DNA of 64,000 nt, taken from Candidatus Sacchlamyda saccharinae. GTDB lineage: Bacteria > Chlamydiota > Chlamydiia > Chlamydiales > Rhabdochlamydiaceae. The DNA is taken from positions 744,001 through 808,000 of the forward strand of contig JAUHQI010000004.1 in the NCBI GenBank assembly GCA_030408505.1. The letters run 5' to 3'. The translations under genes were made by a program, and so were the position numbers. Under the pieces are notes generated by a model. The model was not told the origin of the DNA, made no database searches, and saw only the letters and a program-made list of their open reading frames with translations. Positions 62,423 to 64,000 of the stretch are shown here, in pieces (the stretch's first letter is position 1; each line of letters starts with the position of its first letter).

Positions 62423-64000
62423 GACGAAGCCGCCGTGCCATCTACTGCGGGAGCTGTCGCTAAAGATCGAGCGGTGGAGCTTGATCCCCCAGTCGAGACG
62501 GGCAGCAAGGTACCGGTTGATCGTGTAGCGCCAGCCGGGCCCTGCGCCCATGAACCATTCGGTTTTGCCAATGGTTGGCCCCACAAAAATCTCGCCACCG
62601 GATGGATGGCGATTATCAAGAGCGCCGAGCCCGTAATCAAAGAAGGCAAGGAAACGCATCTCATCACAGCAGTTGCAAAAGCCCATGAGCTCGAGAAAGC
62701 TAAAGCAGGGCGTACGCAGCTCGGCATTGAGCACAAGGGCATTGTCTGCGAGAAACTCCCGTTCTTTATACCCACGCACGGTATCGTATCCACCAAGACC
62801 AAAACGCTCGCTCGGAAGGAGATTTTGGCTCGAGAGCTGCAAGCGCCCGAGCGCAGAGAAAGACCAGTCCCAAGGCAAACAACACACTTCTCCTACGGTC
62901 AGCTTGCCATAGATGTATTTATTTTTTGCATGAGGGGAAATCTCGTCATAATCTTCATTACTCTGATTGGGAAGGAGCTTGCCTGGAGAGCCGTAGAGGT
63001 CGAGGTTAAAAGAGAGGCGCTGACAGCAGGTCTCCCACCCAAAAGCATACCCGGTCATGAACTGTGTGAGATTGATTGTCCCGTTGGTTACAAGAAAATC
63101 TTCGTCCCCGACAAAGAGGGCATTGCTGTTATAGTTTTTAAAATCAAAACCCGCTGTCCATTCTTGGAGCATCCCATCATAGTTGCGACAGAAGGGAATC
63201 GTGTAACGGGCGCTCGCTTGAAAGAACTTTCCATCGGATTTTACCACAGAGTCTTCTGGGTGGACAGTGGAGTAGCCGCCATAGGCTAAGAAGAGGTGAT
63301 GCCAAGGCAAGGGCACTGTCCAGTGCATCGTATGCGATTGGAACTCTTTTAAATCTTGGGCGGTTGTGTATTGATAAGTGAGGATTTGATCAAGCCAAAA
63401 AGCATTTCCCCAGGTAGCTCCTACGTAGTAGCGGCTGGTCCCCGATGGACTCGTTCCTGTGTTATCCACTCCCCCATAGACCTGGATGGGAAAACGGTCG
63501 CAAACCACAAGTTCAATGTTCGTAGTTCCAGGGTCACAGCCCGGTGTGAAGACCACGTCTACATCACGAAAAGGATTGCGGTTGAGCCAAGCCACATCTG
63601 TTAGCAACGTATCGGCTGTGATGGCATCACCAGGCCCCAGGCGAAGGGCTTTTTCATAAATCCAATTAGAGAAATGGCAGTTGCCCGAACACGCAACCTG
63701 CCCAACACATCCTACCATCACCACTAGCTGAACGACCCCATTCCGAACCTCTTGCTCGGGTACATAAACAGCAACCACAGGGTAGTTATGATTTCGGAAG
63801 TAGAGAACGATTTGCTCTTTTAGGGTACTGAGCAAATCTTGTGTAAGAGATTGCCCTTCGAATATAGGCTCGAGCACTTCTTGTAAACAGCCTATCCCAC
63901 CTGGAATGAAAACATCAAAAGTTTCTAAGCCGCATACGCCTCTTGTATCGACATAATCTACGTAATCCTGATGGGGAATGAGAACAACGCCACAAATTTG
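62411..64000 (-). CDS. ShlB/FhaC-like outer-membrane transporter, N-terminus outside window
   Basis: The frame is open on the minus strand from the right edge of the window to 62411. The visible 530 residues hold a POTRA-type domain (VVAVYVPEQEVRNGVVQLVV). A 16-stranded barrel should follow, with the transporter-type motif GRLQLSSQNLLPSERFGLGGYDTVRGYKEREF. The end HGGFVLSY is a beta-signal for outer-membrane insertion. This is the layout of the TpsB (two-partner secretion) and related Omp85 proteins. It is cysteine-rich (CVGQVACSGNCHF, CCDEM), which is unusual for the family. No TpsA cargo gene is in view. The 3' end overlaps the ATPase gene by 12 bases. Confidence 0.85.
   Translation of the reverse strand, partial: QICGVVLIPHQDYVDYVDTRGVCGLETFDVFIPGGIGCLQEVLEPIFEGQSLTQDLLSTLKEQIVLYFRNHNYPVVAVYVPEQEVRNGVVQLVVMVGCVGQVACSGNCHFSNWIYEKALRLGPGDAITADTLLTDVAWLNRNPFRDVDVVFTPGCDPGTTNIELVVCDRFPIQVYGGVDNTGTSPSGTSRYYVGATWGNAFWLDQILTYQYTTAQDLKEFQSHTMHWTVPLPWHHLFLAYGGYSTVHPEDSVVKSDGKFFQASARYTIPFCRNYDGMLQEWTAGFDFKNYNSNALFVGDEDFLVTNGTINLTQFMTGYAFGWETCCQRLSFNLDLYGSPGKLLPNQSNEDYDEISPHAKNKYIYGKLTVGEVCCLPWDWSFSALGRLQLSSQNLLPSERFGLGGYDTVRGYKEREFLADNALVLNAELRTPCFSFLELMGFCNCCDEMRFLAFFDYGLGALDNRHPSGGEIFVGPTIGKTEWFMGAGPGWRYTINRYLAARLDWGIKLHRSIFSDSSRSRWHGGFVLSY

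Noticed and set aside
62435-63289. Open frame of 284 residues on the plus strand opposite the transporter
   Set aside because: It is a shadow of the minus-strand transporter: low-complexity charged sequence, no start site, no family pattern.

Overview
The window comes from a member of the Chlamydiota outside the family Chlamydiaceae, that is, an environmental or Parachlamydiales-type chlamydia. The evidence is gene content and order. Glycyl-tRNA synthetase is a single fused alpha-beta chain (GlyQS). There is an LL-diaminopimelate aminotransferase (DapL). Several short blocks keep the gene order I remember from Chlamydia trachomatis: rplY-pth-rpsF-rpsR-rplI with glgA, pgsA and glyQS; dnaG-mutS-uvrC; rpsN-rpmJ-rpmH-rnpA; ptsN(HTH)-ptsN-dut-accD-sodA and radA-rnc; tkt-alaS-mfd; rpmB next to a phospholipase D; map next to marC. 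Extra features that Chlamydiaceae lack or keep only in part are ankyrin-repeat proteins, heptose-synthesis genes, a Legionella/Simkania-like cysteine-rich major outer-membrane protein, a two-partner-secretion type transporter and an Asp23 pair. The genus cannot be decided from sequence reading alone.

Layout. 1-2283 is the end of clpC, followed by the only long gene-poor stretch (2284-2827), which holds a large imperfect palindrome with perfect 22-bp ends and further hairpins. 2828-8108 holds a secreted protein, DsbB, two membrane proteins, L28, phospholipase D, MarC, TruA and Map. 8109-14193 holds a repeat copy, a 45-residue membrane protein that is easily missed, an Inc-like coiled-coil protein, an M20 peptidase, HtpX, a DUF11 surface protein that looks Firmicute-like and a cysteine-rich outer-membrane protein. 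14190-19841 is a minus-strand run of heptose genes, ribosomal proteins, Pth, Prs and tRNA-Gln. 19871-25449 has GlgA, a tandem pair of paralogous ankyrin membrane proteins and a CDP-alcohol phosphotransferase. 25819-36584 is mainly translation, replication and repair (GlyQS, DnaG, MutS, UvrC). 36587-45840 mixes an ankyrin protein, Asp23-type proteins, ribosomal proteins, RNase P protein, a UvrD-type helicase, a major porin-like protein and PTS-type regulators. 45850-60747 is housekeeping (AccD, SOD, RadA, RNase III, DapL, an AONS-type enzyme, transketolase, AlaS, Mfd). 60748-64000 is accessory: a second copy of the repeat seen near 8150, an array of two inverted repeats that overlaps the promoter of an ATPase_2/DUF234-type ATPase, and a truncated ShlB/FhaC-like transporter.

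Themes. Disulfide chemistry recurs: DsbB, a DCC-family protein, a thioredoxin-fold protein with one cysteine at its active site, and three cysteine-rich envelope proteins. This fits the chlamydial habit of cross-linking the outer membrane. Likely host-interaction proteins are the three ankyrin proteins and the Inc-like protein. The least explained items are the palindrome array with its ATPase, the dispersed repeat at about 8150 and 60800, and the structured region after clpC.
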